26,618 bases of DNA from CAYQDB01 sp964416195 (GCA_964416195.1 CAYQDB010000026.1:1-26618); one strand, 5' to 3'. Positions 1-9,651 are shown, numbered from the stretch's first letter. Notes: generated by a model from the letters alone, not told the origin. Translations and numbers: made by a program.

Positions 1-186
1 CCCCGATAAGCCCCCTGTCAACAACTACCAATGTGAAATGCGTCACAAGAAACCCGCCCAACAAACGCCTGCCAAACCAACAAAACATTAAACCGTCCAT
101 ATTTGACAGGCTCATAAAAAGGACGATAACGGTTAGCAGCTTAGCTTAGATATTGTGCCCTCTGGGTTAGTAGTAAAGGCCTCAAG

Positions 187-232
187 AACTGGCCGTGTAC
201 TAGAGGGGGACTGAGCCTCCATCCGGCCAGTT
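187..232 (-). terminator. Hairpin just after the SBBP/dockerin gene
   Basis: A 9-bp perfect inverted repeat, AACTGGCCG (187-195) with CGGCCAGTT (224-232), encloses a smaller GAGG/CCTC stem. It starts 5 bases beyond the stop codon of the minus-strand gene ending at 238. No T tract follows on the minus strand, so it is a weak candidate for a factor-independent terminator and may instead protect the 3' end of the mRNA. The rest of 1-186 shows no gene that I can support. Confidence 0.35.
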
Positions 233-237
233 GCTTA

Positions 238-3200
238 CTACGGGCAGGCGGGAGGAGCGGGGCCGCCAGTGAACAGGTAACTGACCAGATAGGTTACGTC
301 AGCCACATTGATCTCTTCCGGAGTGATGCCGTCAACATTGCCTTCCTCGAAGCAGGGGGGAGGGTAGCCACCAGTAAACAAATAACTAACAAGGTAGGTC
401 AGATCGGCGACATTGATCCCTTCTTCCGCATCGCCGTCAACATTGCCTCTGATCGGGTCTATGCAGCAGCCGGTGTCGCAGACATCTCCAATTCCATCAC
501 CGTCAGAATCTAACTGGTCGGGGTTGTACATGTAGGGGCAGTTGTCGTCCTCACAGGTGTTGGCAGGGAAACCGGGATTGCCATAACCGTCATTGTCGGT
601 ATCAGTACAGGTGTCGCAACTGTCGCCGATCCCATCGAAGTCGGCATCCTCCTGAAGGGGGTTGGCCACAGATGGGCAGTTGTCGCAGGCGTTGCCTAGG
701 TCATCGTTATCGTAATCCAACTGGTCAGGATTGGCTGTGTCCGGGCAATTATCCACCGGGCAGGTGTTTTTCGGAAAGCCTGGATTGCCAAAGCCGTCGC
801 CGTCAATATCGGTGCACACATCGCAGCTATCGCCAAGGCCATCGCTGTCGGCATCTTCTTGGTCCGGATTGTAGATGGCCGGGCAGTTATCCTCAGGGCA
901 AGTGTTGGCTGGAAAACCCGGATCGCCAAACCCATCGCCATCGATATCAGTACAGACATCGCAACTGTCACCTATATCGTCGCTGTCGGCATCTTCCTGG
1001 TCTGGATTGTAAGTAGCATGGCAATTGTCACATACGTTGCCGACTCCATCACTATCGCCATCTGACTGGTCCGGATTGAACACTGTAGGGCAATTATCAT
1101 CAGGGCAGTCATTCTCCGGATGTCCCGGGTCACCATAGCCGTCGCCATCGGAGTCGATGCATATATACTCCTCCATAAGCATTCTGGTCACAAAGGCGTC
1201 GTAGCCGCCGGCTGGAGAGCTCTGTATGGCGTTAAGAGTAGGGAAATCCCATGAATTTGTGTAGCCGCCTATATACACTGTTCGACCCGTATCTATAGCA
1301 ACCCCGTAGCCATATTCGTACGCTGCACCGCCAAGATAGGTACTGTAGACAAGCGAGTCGCCAGAGCCAGCGATATAGGTAACAAAAGCATCCCAGTTGC
1401 CGTTGAAGCTCTCGTCGTACGCGTCGACTACGGGGAAGTCATTGGAAGGGGTGCTGCCAACCACACAGATTTCACCATATGGATCGACTGCGACGGCTGA
1501 TGCAAGATCCCCGAGGTTACCTCCCAGAAACGTGCTGTAGATAAGCGAATTGCCAGCCGGACAGATCTTGGTAACGAAGGCATCGAAATCACCGCCCAGG
1601 GTACTGTCGTAGGCGTTGACTAAGGGGAAGCTACCGTAGCCGGAATGAGTATAACCGGTTACATACGCGTTCTGGGTATTATCGACAGTGACAGCTAACC
1701 CGATATCATCCATATCCCCTCCGAGAAAGGTGCTGTACACCAACGAGCCGCCCGTTTGGTTAAAGCGGGTTACGAAAACATCACCGTACAATGGACCTCC
1801 ATTATAGCTGTCATCGTATGCATTGACAGTGGGAAAGTCGCCAGATGATGTGTAACCTATAAGGTATGCGTTTTGATCAATGTCCACAGCTATGCCTACG
1901 GCGGCATCGCTGGCGCTCCCACCCAGATATGTACTGAACTCCAGGCTACTGCCGGAAGGATCAATTTTCGCCACGAAAGCGTCTTCGCTCCCATCCAGTG
2001 AGTTATCGTAAGGACTAGCGGAGAGATTGAAATCGGGTGAAAATGTGTTGCCGGTGATATAAGCGCTACCTATGTCATCTACGGCTATGTCCGAGCCAAC
2101 ATCATCGCCTGAGCCACCAAGGTATGTACTGTATATTAGCGAATCCCCTGTTGACGAAAGCACGGAAACGAAGGCATCCTTGCTACCGGCGTTTGTACTC
2201 TGAATGGGCTCGACGGTGGGGAAATCTGTTGAACCGGTAACGCCTGTAATGTAGGCGTTGCCGTCTGGATCTACGCCGATTCCGTAGCCGCGATCATCGC
2301 CGATACTGCCACCCAGATAGGTGCTAAAAAGAATGGAATCTCCATGGGTCGATATCTTGGTTACGAAAACATCGTACCCGGATGGGCTGCCGCCATTAAA
2401 AGAGCTGTCATAAGCATTCTTCAAGGGAAAGTCAGTGGAAGTAAGGTAACCAGTTACGTATACGTTGCCTGTCGAATCGATAGCGAGACCCCGAGCGTAG
2501 TCGTTGCCGCTGCCACCCAACAGGGTGCTGTAATCAAGAACGGGATCGATTGTCAGAGGGAGGGAAGGGTCGTATCCCTTGCCGAACGAGAACCCAAAGG
2601 TGGTAGCATCCAGTAGGCGGTATTCACCCTGGACAGCGGTGAATCGGCTGCCGTCGAACTGATAGATCACCGGCTTTTGCTCTACAACAGTACCGAAGGC
2701 GGTCTCGATAGTCAGGTCGCCAGCCTTATTGATGGCTAACGATTTGATACCATGATACTGGATTTGAATCAAGTCCGGGTCAGCTCCAGGCGATACAAGA
2801 AAATCATATTCCATTCGCTGCTGGCTGGTATAGTATCGCAAGTTTATACCGGGGTAGATTCCTTCATATACTATCTCGCGGTAGCTTGGGACGCCCTTAT
2901 GCCACCTTTCCGGGTCATCACCGATGAAGTAGTTTGAAGAATGTCCTGCCATTTTCCGCCCATAGATATCGGGATAGGCTGTCGCACCGACGAGGGAGGA
3001 TTTGATGATTTGGTATTCAATGCTGCTCGGGTTTTGCGGCAAACGATAGCCGAATCTTGTCAGCTCATCCTCCTGTAAGGAATTTGGCAGTTCGCGAATG
3101 AATTGATAATACACTGCATTGCGGGTAAACCAGATGGAAGCGCCATGGACGGCGGCCCGGAACAGGATTGGATCGGCAAACTGGCCATGGTTGGTGGTAA

Positions 3201-3375
3201 AAACGGGGGTAGAACTTACCAAATTGTGCTCGGTGGTGTGCCGTTTCCAAGCTTCTGTCGATGGGGCAAGAGAGTTGCCCTCAATGCTTTCGGGCGAATT
3301 AATTGATATAGAAGAAGTTGCCGTTATTGAAACTGTTAGTCCGAGTGCCAGAAAAAAGCACTTTCTGTGATTCAC
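238..3375 (-). CDS. Secreted SBBP beta-propeller protein with thrombospondin type 3 repeats and C-terminal dockerin
   Basis: This is a 1045-residue exported protein of unknown specific function, probably an extracellular or surface binding protein. The start is GTG at 3375 with GGAG six bases upstream, followed by a basic N-terminus and a hydrophobic signal segment (about residues 5-25). Residues about 55-260 (NHGQFADPILFRA onward) look like the domain that usually precedes SBBP propellers. From about 278 to 735 there are seven repeats of about 60 residues with the core YSTYLGGS.DD...IAVD..GNAYITG.T.S.DFP, ending DAFVTKI, consistent with one seven-bladed propeller. Residues about 738-975 hold six NCPxxxNPDQxDxDxDGxGDxCD-type calcium-binding thrombospondin type 3 units alternating with DxDGDGFGDPGFP units. 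The last 70 residues are a duplicated dockerin-like module (NVDGD, INVADLTYLVSYLF, then NVDGI, INVADVTYLVSYLF). It has its own promoter and no operon partner. Confidence 0.9.
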   Translation of the reverse strand: MNHRKCFFLALGLTVSITATSSISINSPESIEGNSLAPSTEAWKRHTTEHNLVSSTPVFTTNHGQFADPILFRAAVHGASIWFTRNAVYYQFIRELPNSLQEDELTRFGYRLPQNPSSIEYQIIKSSLVGATAYPDIYGRKMAGHSSNYFIGDDPERWHKGVPSYREIVYEGIYPGINLRYYTSQQRMEYDFLVSPGADPDLIQIQYHGIKSLAINKAGDLTIETAFGTVVEQKPVIYQFDGSRFTAVQGEYRLLDATTFGFSFGKGYDPSLPLTIDPVLDYSTLLGGSGNDYARGLAIDSTGNVYVTGYLTSTDFPLKNAYDSSFNGGSPSGYDVFVTKISTHGDSILFSTYLGGSIGDDRGYGIGVDPDGNAYITGVTGSTDFPTVEPIQSTNAGSKDAFVSVLSSTGDSLIYSTYLGGSGDDVGSDIAVDDIGSAYITGNTFSPDFNLSASPYDNSLDGSEDAFVAKIDPSGSSLEFSTYLGGSASDAAVGIAVDIDQNAYLIGYTSSGDFPTVNAYDDSYNGGPLYGDVFVTRFNQTGGSLVYSTFLGGDMDDIGLAVTVDNTQNAYVTGYTHSGYGSFPLVNAYDSTLGGDFDAFVTKICPAGNSLIYSTFLGGNLGDLASAVAVDPYGEICVVGSTPSNDFPVVDAYDESFNGNWDAFVTYIAGSGDSLVYSTYLGGAAYEYGYGVAIDTGRTVYIGGYTNSWDFPTLNAIQSSPAGGYDAFVTRMLMEEYICIDSDGDGYGDPGHPENDCPDDNCPTVFNPDQSDGDSDGVGNVCDNCHATYNPDQEDADSDDIGDSCDVCTDIDGDGFGDPGFPANTCPEDNCPAIYNPDQEDADSDGLGDSCDVCTDIDGDGFGNPGFPKNTCPVDNCPDTANPDQLDYDNDDLGNACDNCPSVANPLQEDADFDGIGDSCDTCTDTDNDGYGNPGFPANTCEDDNCPYMYNPDQLDSDGDGIGDVCDTGCCIDPIRGNVDGDAEEGINVADLTYLVSYLFTGGYPPPCFEEGNVDGITPEEINVADVTYLVSYLFTGGPAPPACP

Positions 3376-3440
3376 CTAACGCTCCGAAATCTGTCGTCGC
3401 TGTCGTCCGTCGTCCAAAGAACCCAAAGGCAGACATCTAT

Positions 3441-3469
3441 ATATAACATACCAAGGGCTGTTTTGTCAA
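3441..3469 (-). promoter_or_regulatory. Sigma70-type promoter of the SBBP/dockerin gene
   Basis: Read on the minus strand there is a perfect -35 TTGACA (3464-3469), a 17-base spacer and a -10 TTATAT (3441-3446; TATATA one base further on). The predicted transcript starts near 3434, giving a leader of about 60 bases before the GTG at 3375. The intergenic stretch 3376-3721 otherwise contains no gene that I can support. Confidence 0.7.
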
Positions 3470-3721
3470 GTAGAAAAAGCTGCCGCCCTTGGATTCAATA
3501 CTAATACTGTATCTCGACATGTATGCGAAAAACCCTTATGAAACTTGGAAAAAAAGTAACAATGCATAAATCTGCCCTGATTCTGAGATATCCAACTCGA
3601 CCGTTGGGAATTGACTCGGGCGAGAACCAGAAGCTCAACATCCTTCTTGATACTTTTAACATCGGGACTGTTGCTTACTTCTCCTGAGATAGGTGATTTG
3701 GGCCAGTCCACGGGGCGGAGT

Positions 3722-6700
3722 TTACGGGCAGTTGAGGTCAGGACCGTTGACAAACAGGTAGCTGACCAGATAGGTCAGGTCGACCACGTTGGGGTCACCG
3801 CCGGAACCGTCTACATCGGCCGCTTCCAGGGCCGGAGGCGCCGGCCCGCTCAAGAAGAGGTAGGTGACAAAGTAAGTCACGTCAACGACATTGGGGTTCT
3901 CGCCGGAACCATCAATATCTCCGCAGATGTAGCTTGGTCCGCTCGAGACCGTCAGTTCAGCCGGAACTGTCCAGGGATTGTCGGAACTGTCTGGATCGTT
4001 ACTGGAGATTACCAGGTTGAGGTGGTACACGCCGGTATCCAGCTCGGTCGTTAGGAAGGTACAGGCAACCGTATCGGCCTCGGCGGCGGCCAGGGTCCCT
4101 TCCTGCTGACTCAGCCTTAGCCACTGGTAGGGTTTGGTGGACAAAAGGGCCAGCTCGTCTCTGCCGTCCTCAAAATGCTTGGACAGGAGATCACTTTTGG
4201 TGTCAACGGGAACCAGTGAGATGGAGTAATCCAACTCCCCTGGGCCAGCATTGGCAATGATCAGGTCCTCAACAGTGGAATCGCCCGGTGCCAGCGTCTG
4301 GGCAAACGACGACGGCGACACGGAAATAGCCGGGGTCTCACCCAGCCGGATGTCGTCCACATACCAGTCGTCGTAATCGACCCCGGAACCATAGGAATGT
4401 AAACGAAGCTGGAAACTGCTGTGCAACGCATCTGCCGGTAAGTCCACGCTTACCTGCTCAAAGCTGCTCATCGTCGGTTCGTTGCCGGGATGCTGGTTAA
4501 TCAGCACCCACGAACCCACATTGTTCTTGTACTCCACCCATAGATCGTCGCCGGCGTCAGGCGCTTCGCCGCCACCACCACGCTCGTAGTGATACGACAA
4601 AATCACCCTGCTGGTACCGGAGAGATCAATCAACTGCGTCACTACGGTGTCAATACCTCCGTTCAGATTCAACGAGTACGGCAATGACGGCGGAGCAATG
4701 CCCTCTGTCGATACCTCAGCCCCGACATTCGTTATCCAGCGCTCACGGTACAAGGTGTCATCTGGAAATGGCTCAAACCAGGGAAAAGCTCCCGGCTCAC
4801 CGGCTGAGACTGTCGCCAGCACCGCCAAGGCTGCCATGCTTGGATCGCCCTGAGATACGGCATACACCTCAACCGTGTCAGCCTCGTTCATGGGCGCGCT
4901 GCCGGGAATGGCTATTTTCACAATCACCTTCATCGAATCTCTTGCCATCACCGGCCCTGCCGAACTGATCGGCACAGCGCCGCCCTCATCAAAGAAAGCC
5001 ACCTCCCATACCCCGTCCGAATCACTCAAATCGTAGGTATCGTCGTACAAGCCCTGATTGTGGATCGTTAACAGGTAAGCGGCGCTATCTCCCGCAGGAC
5101 CGTACTGGCTGGCAAACGAGGGGGAGATAGAGACTTCGTAGTCGGGTGGATAACCGACGTATATATCATCCACAAACCAGTCATCAAAGCTGCCATTGGT
5201 GCCGCTGTTACTTAGACGCAGCCGGAAAGTAGAGTGGTAGGCAGGCCCAGGTAAGGTTATCTCCACCTTCTCAAACTCCGTCATGTCGGGATCGGCTCCC
5301 AGGTGCTGCTGCAAAAGCTGCCAACTTCCGGTGGAGTCTAAATACTCCACAAATAGATCCTCACCCGGCTCTGGAGAGTTTCCTCCCCCTGTCCGCTGGT
5401 AGAAGTACTTCACTATGACATTGGCTTCACCGGCCAGGTCAATCAACTGGGACATCAAGGTGTCAGCCCCGTTGGGGTTACCGTTGAAGTTGGCACTGTA
5501 GGGAATTGAGGGCTCGTTCAAGCCGATATCGTTGACAGTCGCTCCAGAAGCCAGCACCCATTTGCCCTGGTCAATCTCCGTTGTGATAAAATTGTCTGCA
5601 AATGGCAGCGACAATGGTTCACCTTCAGAAACTGTCAGTAGGTTTGAGACTTCAAAGATCCCCGGACCGCCGGTCGAGGTTGCCTTCACTTCCACGGAAT
5701 CGTAATCACCGTACATGCTGCTGGGAACAATCACCCTCACCGTAAAGGCGAAAATCCCGTCGCTTGGCAGCGGTCCGCTGGAAGAAACCAGTGTTGTCTG
5801 GCTCTCATCCCAGAGGCTGGTTGGCCAACTGTGGCCCGAATAGGTAAGCATATAGTCATCAGTATAGACACCGACGTTGGTCACTGTCAGTTGGTGCCAG
5901 ATGGTATCGTCAACCGCTCCGGTATCGCTGCCGAAAGACGGCTCAAGAGTTAGACTGTAATCCAATACCTGGAAGGTATAGGTCTCGGTGGTGTCGGTCT
6001 CGCCTTCGGCGTCCTGGGCATAGAAATAGTAATTGATCACCGTCCCGGGCGACTGGGCGGGAATAAAACCGTGGTACTCATCCTGCCCACCGGTTGCTTC
6101 CAGTGTATCTTTATACCATGTCGAGGATATCTCATAGTACAGAAGCAGGGAATCGGCCACGAGAGTTGTATCTGAAGTGATCGTGCACACCACTTCATAG
6201 TCGTTCAAGGTATCCCTCGTGTCCGTAAGCGGTGTGTGGTCAATGGTGACACCGCAGGGATGATTTTGGACAAGTACAAGGCTATTATCGATGTTCAGCC
6301 GGCCATCAGAAACAGTAACACCTTGAAGAGATGGAATCGGATCGGTGCCGTCCATGACATACTGTTTGATAATCAGAGCCACCGAGTCAGGGTGACTCTT
6401 GTATAGCTGGAGCAAACTGGGACAGACTGCGCCGTACATCAAGGCTACGGCCCCGGCCACATGGGGCGAAGCCATCGAAGTTCCGGTCATGTAGCCATAG
6501 TCGCTGCTCGGGATAGTGGACCGAATGCTGGTGCCGGGCGCGCCGAGGTCAATAGTTGTCGCTCCATAAGCTGCGCCACTGTTCTTTACATCGTCGTCAG
6601 TCGTATTGGTTACTGAGATCAAGAAGTTGCTGGGGCAAGCGGTCGGTACGTCGCCCTGTATGTCAATATTGATATTGATGTTGGCGGTAGCCGCGGCGCT

Positions 6701-7684
6701 GAGGATTCCCACAGCCCCCAACGAATCATACATAGCGCACCAGACAGGGAAATCGGCCGGATCGCCATAATCAACACCGAAGGAAGAGTTTGTGGAGACA
6801 ATAAAAGCCCCTTTGGCGCCGTCAGTTTCGTTGTAGGTGGCCCGCATCTCTAACGCGTATCCGTATGCTTCGACAACGATAGACTCAGTGCCTGAGGATC
6901 CGGCTATGGGCAGCACTTTCGCCCCCCAGTTGACTCCACTTACGCCGATACCATTGTTCCCGACAGCGGCCGCAATTCCGGCTACATGCGTCCCGTGGCT
7001 GCTGCTGGGGATAGTTCCATCGCTGCTGTATGCGTCCCAGCCATCATAGTCATCAATATAGCCGTTGGCGTCGTCATCGATGCCGTTCGCCGGGATCTCG
7101 TGGACATTCTTGAAAAGACTCAGATCCTCATGGCTTAGGTCAATACCGCCATCTATTATCGCAACGACTATCTGATCTCCAAGAGATGTAGTGTCACCGG
7201 TGGTAATATCCCAGGCTTCCGGGGCATCAATATCGGCGTCAACGGTACCGCCGCTCTGTCCTGTGTTGTGCATGTTCCATTGGTTACTGAAGTCCGGATC
7301 GTTGGGGAAAGTTGAACGGAGCTTTACATAATGGTTGAATTGTGCAAGATCGACATTTTTGTGACTTCGGACACTGGACAGTAATGAGGCGTGCTCGCCG
7401 ATCTTCATATCAGTAGCATCGTACTCAAAAAGCCAGATATTCATGCGCCGGGATAACAGTTTTTTCAGCTGAAGGTTGAAATCCGAGAAATCGTTAGTAA
7501 CTGACTTGGCAGCGATACCTGCGGATAATTGAACGATCAGTTCACCTTCCTTGTAAGGCGGTTCATTGGCGGAATTCATCTTATTGTCCTGACCATAAGT
7601 TGGGAGACTGATCAAGAGAAGTATACCAGCAGTTATCTTAGCTGCATTAATGAATGCTCCAGTGAGAACTCTTCGGTACCTCAT
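3722..7684 (-). CDS. Secreted subtilisin-like serine protease (S8) with C-terminal dockerin
   Basis: A 1320-residue exported protease. I chose the ATG at 7684 over the in-frame GTG at 7690 because GAGG lies five bases before the ATG. A signal segment (about residues 8-30) is followed by a propeptide-like region (PPYKEGELIVQL, about 42-125). The S8 catalytic domain covers about 130-450: Asp178 in VVAIIDGGID, His230 in SHGTHVAGIAA, Ser403 in GTSMASPHVAG. All three triad residues are present, so it should be active. Downstream are beta-sandwich modules: an Ig-like region and two jelly-roll/MAM-like segments with LFVEYLDSTGSWQLL and LWVEYKNNVGSWVLI, each ending in DDWFVDDI/DDWYVDDI. The last about 68 residues are a dockerin-like pair (CGDIDGSG, VVDVTYFVTYLF, then DVDGSG, VVDLTYLVSYLF). 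It is a plausible supplier of peptides to the amino-acid operon further along, though that link is inference. Confidence 0.93.
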   Translation of the reverse strand: MRYRRVLTGAFINAAKITAGILLLISLPTYGQDNKMNSANEPPYKEGELIVQLSAGIAAKSVTNDFSDFNLQLKKLLSRRMNIWLFEYDATDMKIGEHASLLSSVRSHKNVDLAQFNHYVKLRSTFPNDPDFSNQWNMHNTGQSGGTVDADIDAPEAWDITTGDTTSLGDQIVVAIIDGGIDLSHEDLSLFKNVHEIPANGIDDDANGYIDDYDGWDAYSSDGTIPSSSHGTHVAGIAAAVGNNGIGVSGVNWGAKVLPIAGSSGTESIVVEAYGYALEMRATYNETDGAKGAFIVSTNSSFGVDYGDPADFPVWCAMYDSLGAVGILSAAATANININIDIQGDVPTACPSNFLISVTNTTDDDVKNSGAAYGATTIDLGAPGTSIRSTIPSSDYGYMTGTSMASPHVAGAVALMYGAVCPSLLQLYKSHPDSVALIIKQYVMDGTDPIPSLQGVTVSDGRLNIDNSLVLVQNHPCGVTIDHTPLTDTRDTLNDYEVVCTITSDTTLVADSLLLYYEISSTWYKDTLEATGGQDEYHGFIPAQSPGTVINYYFYAQDAEGETDTTETYTFQVLDYSLTLEPSFGSDTGAVDDTIWHQLTVTNVGVYTDDYMLTYSGHSWPTSLWDESQTTLVSSSGPLPSDGIFAFTVRVIVPSSMYGDYDSVEVKATSTGGPGIFEVSNLLTVSEGEPLSLPFADNFITTEIDQGKWVLASGATVNDIGLNEPSIPYSANFNGNPNGADTLMSQLIDLAGEANVIVKYFYQRTGGGNSPEPGEDLFVEYLDSTGSWQLLQQHLGADPDMTEFEKVEITLPGPAYHSTFRLRLSNSGTNGSFDDWFVDDIYVGYPPDYEVSISPSFASQYGPAGDSAAYLLTIHNQGLYDDTYDLSDSDGVWEVAFFDEGGAVPISSAGPVMARDSMKVIVKIAIPGSAPMNEADTVEVYAVSQGDPSMAALAVLATVSAGEPGAFPWFEPFPDDTLYRERWITNVGAEVSTEGIAPPSLPYSLNLNGGIDTVVTQLIDLSGTSRVILSYHYERGGGGEAPDAGDDLWVEYKNNVGSWVLINQHPGNEPTMSSFEQVSVDLPADALHSSFQLRLHSYGSGVDYDDWYVDDIRLGETPAISVSPSSFAQTLAPGDSTVEDLIIANAGPGELDYSISLVPVDTKSDLLSKHFEDGRDELALLSTKPYQWLRLSQQEGTLAAAEADTVACTFLTTELDTGVYHLNLVISSNDPDSSDNPWTVPAELTVSSGPSYICGDIDGSGENPNVVDVTYFVTYLFLSGPAPPALEAADVDGSGGDPNVVDLTYLVSYLFVNGPDLNCP

Positions 7685-7702
7685 GTACACCTCTAAGCTG
7701 TT

Positions 7703-7711
7703 ATTATATCA
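7703..7711 (-). promoter_or_regulatory. Extended -10 promoter of the S8 protease gene
   Basis: On the minus strand TGATATAAT gives a perfect TATAAT (7703-7708) preceded by the TGn of an extended -10. No good -35 hexamer lies 16-18 bases upstream, which fits an extended -10 promoter. The start codon at 7684 is only 18 bases away, so the leader would be very short and consist mostly of the ribosome binding site. Confidence 0.5.
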
Positions 7712-8411
7712 TCGGATTTGTCTTGCCAGTTCACAGTAAAAAAGGAAGCAGACCAAAAAAGACAGATCAGACCGAATAGACTACTCCACTTTATATTACA
7801 AAAAAGAATATACCTTATTCTTACTTGTTGTCAATACTCTTGTTAAACAGAAGCGTGCAGGCAGGACACCCCATTACCCCAATTGATTGGCAAATAGGAA
7901 AATACGACTATTGCCGTTTATGGTTGTGATATGAGTAGGGGGGCTGCTACAATGTGAATGTGAGCCGAAAAAGTTTTGTGTTTCATGACACCAACTTCGG
8001 GTCACCTGACGGTACCGGGAAGAACTCTGGATTCAGATTTATGGCACAACCTCAGGATTTGTACTGATTGCGAGTTGGATTGCTATTCTTTCTGTTGGGA
8101 TGTAATGTTTAGAAAAACCGTTGACTCACAGGCGATTAGGGGCTGTCTCAAAAGGTAACTGACTTGTCTCGCGTAGGGTGGGGGCTTGTCTCCCACCGAT
8201 TAACGGCGGACATAAAGCCCGCCGCTACGCGGAGTTAGGGAATGGCAACCTCGTTTGGTGTAAACCTAATTCAACTGGAACAACCTTTTGGGACAACCTT
8301 CTTACAGTCACCGGGGAAAATCTCTGCTGACCGACAAAACTTTTCTATCCCAGACTCGTAGATAGGAATAGAAGGAATTATTGACTGGCTTGGCAAGAAA
8401 GGATATCTGAG
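7712..8411. other. Intergenic region between divergent genes
   Basis: About 700 bases without a supported gene. 7735-7830 is A/T-rich. The open frame at 7976-8158 has no recognisable domain and runs into the repeat element, so I treat it as chance. The main content is the palindromic element at 8141-8298. A ribosome binding site (AAAGGA, 8399-8404) precedes the gene starting at 8412. I see no convincing -35/-10 pair for that gene. Confidence 0.6.
8141..8298. repeat. MITE-like palindromic element with terminal inverted repeats
   Basis: The ends are inverted repeats: GGCTGTCTCAAAAGGT at 8141-8156, and GGTTGTCCCAAAAGGT as the reverse complement of 8283-8298 (14 of 16 identical). Inside, GCGTAG (8171-8176) pairs with CTACGC (8224-8229) and encloses two hairpins, GGTGGG/CCCACC and GGCGG/CCGCC, giving a cloverleaf-like fold. 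There is no coding capacity. Termini of the type GGCTGTCTCAAAA resemble those of some insertion sequences, so this could be a non-autonomous transposable element. I see no clear target duplication. Confidence 0.6.
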
Positions 8412-9647
8412 ATGTTTAGAGTTGGGTTGACACTGACAGCTTTGGTGATGGCTCTGGCGCTAACAGTAGCGGCTGATGACAGCGGTCGTATTTACGGAAA
8501 GATTACTACTGTTGAAGGGGATGCTTTTGAGGGATTCATTCGCTGGGACAAGAACGAAGGCAACTGGGTTGATGTCCTTGACGGCACGAAGGAACTGCCC
8601 AAGAAACGGCACAGAAAATCCAATCGCAAGTACCGTGACCGTGAAGCAACGATAGAGGTTTTCGGGATCAAAATCGGAAAAAGCTCCTCCTACGGAGATG
8701 AGTGGTGGTCCTCAGCGCTGTCGGGAATTCGTTTTGGTCACATAAAGTCATTGGAAGCGGTCGATGATGATCTGGCCCTGTTGACACTGAAGTCCGGACA
8801 GGAAGTCGAGTTCAGCCACGGCTCAACCGATATTGGCTCGGATATCCGCGAGATCATTATTGAAGATGAGCATGAGGGCGAAATTGAGTTGGTCTGGGAC
8901 GACCTGGAAACTATAGAATTCATGCAGGCGCCTTCTGTGGCTGAGTCGAATTTCGGCGAGCGCCTTTATGGAACCCTAACCACTCGCCGAGGGGATGAGT
9001 ACACCGGTTTTGTCTGCTGGGACATCGATGAGCTCTTTCCCACGGATATCCTCGATGGAGACGAGAAGCGCCGGAGCCGGAAGATCAAGTTTGGGAAAAT
9101 CACTTCCATCGAACGCTACAGCTCCAGCGCTGCTAGTATTACTCTTACCAACGGGGATCAGATGGTGCTTCGTGGCTCAAATGACGTGGATGATGACAAC
9201 CGGGGGATTGTTATTTGCGATCCCGACTTCGGCCAGGTTAGAGTGGAGTGGGACGAGTTTGATCGTCTTGATTTCAAACCGGCCACCAGACAGGTTCTGT
9301 ATAAGGAGTTCGATGGCGGTCGGCGCTTGCAAGGTACTGTTCACACTGAGGACGGCAAGACTTATTCCGGCGCTATCAGGTGGGACGACGATGAAGAATA
9401 TACCTGGGAAATACTCGATGGTGATTACCGCGATGTTAACTTTGACATAGAACTTGGATCGGTAAAGAGCATCGAGAAGAGGTCGCATCGCTCGTCGGTG
9501 GTTACTCTCTGGGATGATCGGTCATTTCGGCTGCGTGGTTCCAATGATGTCGATGAGGGCAACAGGGGGATTTTTGTCATTCTTTCTGAGGGCGACGAGG
9601 TTGAGATTGAGTGGGAGGACTTCGACAGGGTTGAGTTTAGCCGGTAG
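8412..9647 (+). CDS. Secreted protein of three tandem homologous domains, function unknown
   Basis: A 411-residue protein that I do not recognise. The start is ATG at 8412 with AAAGGA eight bases upstream. Residues 1-21 form a signal peptide with a VAA cleavage-type end. The mature chain is three divergent copies of one domain of roughly 100-145 residues. Each opens with (I/L)xGx(I/L/V)xTxxGxxxxGxIRWD (about residues 26, 184 and 308), continues with DILDG-like and KSIE/TSIE strands, and ends with LRGSNDVDxxNRGI...VEWDxFDRxxF. The first copy carries an extra basic insertion (KKRHRKSNRKYRD). High Asp/Glu/Arg content and short alternating strands suggest small beta-rich domains in the periplasm or outside the cell. 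It stands alone on the plus strand with no operon partner. The first domain is the most diverged (FSHGSTDIGSDIREI). Confidence 0.85.
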   Translation: MFRVGLTLTALVMALALTVAADDSGRIYGKITTVEGDAFEGFIRWDKNEGNWVDVLDGTKELPKKRHRKSNRKYRDREATIEVFGIKIGKSSSYGDEWWSSALSGIRFGHIKSLEAVDDDLALLTLKSGQEVEFSHGSTDIGSDIREIIIEDEHEGEIELVWDDLETIEFMQAPSVAESNFGERLYGTLTTRRGDEYTGFVCWDIDELFPTDILDGDEKRRSRKIKFGKITSIERYSSSAASITLTNGDQMVLRGSNDVDDDNRGIVICDPDFGQVRVEWDEFDRLDFKPATRQVLYKEFDGGRRLQGTVHTEDGKTYSGAIRWDDDEEYTWEILDGDYRDVNFDIELGSVKSIEKRSHRSSVVTLWDDRSFRLRGSNDVDEGNRGIFVILSEGDEVEIEWEDFDRVEFSR

Positions 9648-9651
9648 TTCT

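Noticed and set aside
672..1065. Plus-strand open frames across the thrombospondin repeats
   Set aside because: Repetitive Arg/His-rich translations are the reverse reading of the Asp/Gly-rich calcium-binding repeats.
1150..2540. Regular DNA periodicity resembling tandem repeats or a CRISPR-like array
   Set aside because: The period of about 180 bases is in frame and encodes SBBP propeller blades; there are no identical short repeats with unique spacers.
3466..3753. 95-codon minus-strand frame between the two dockerin genes
   Set aside because: It overlaps the end of the protease gene out of frame and the -35 element of the next gene, and its translation shows no protein features.
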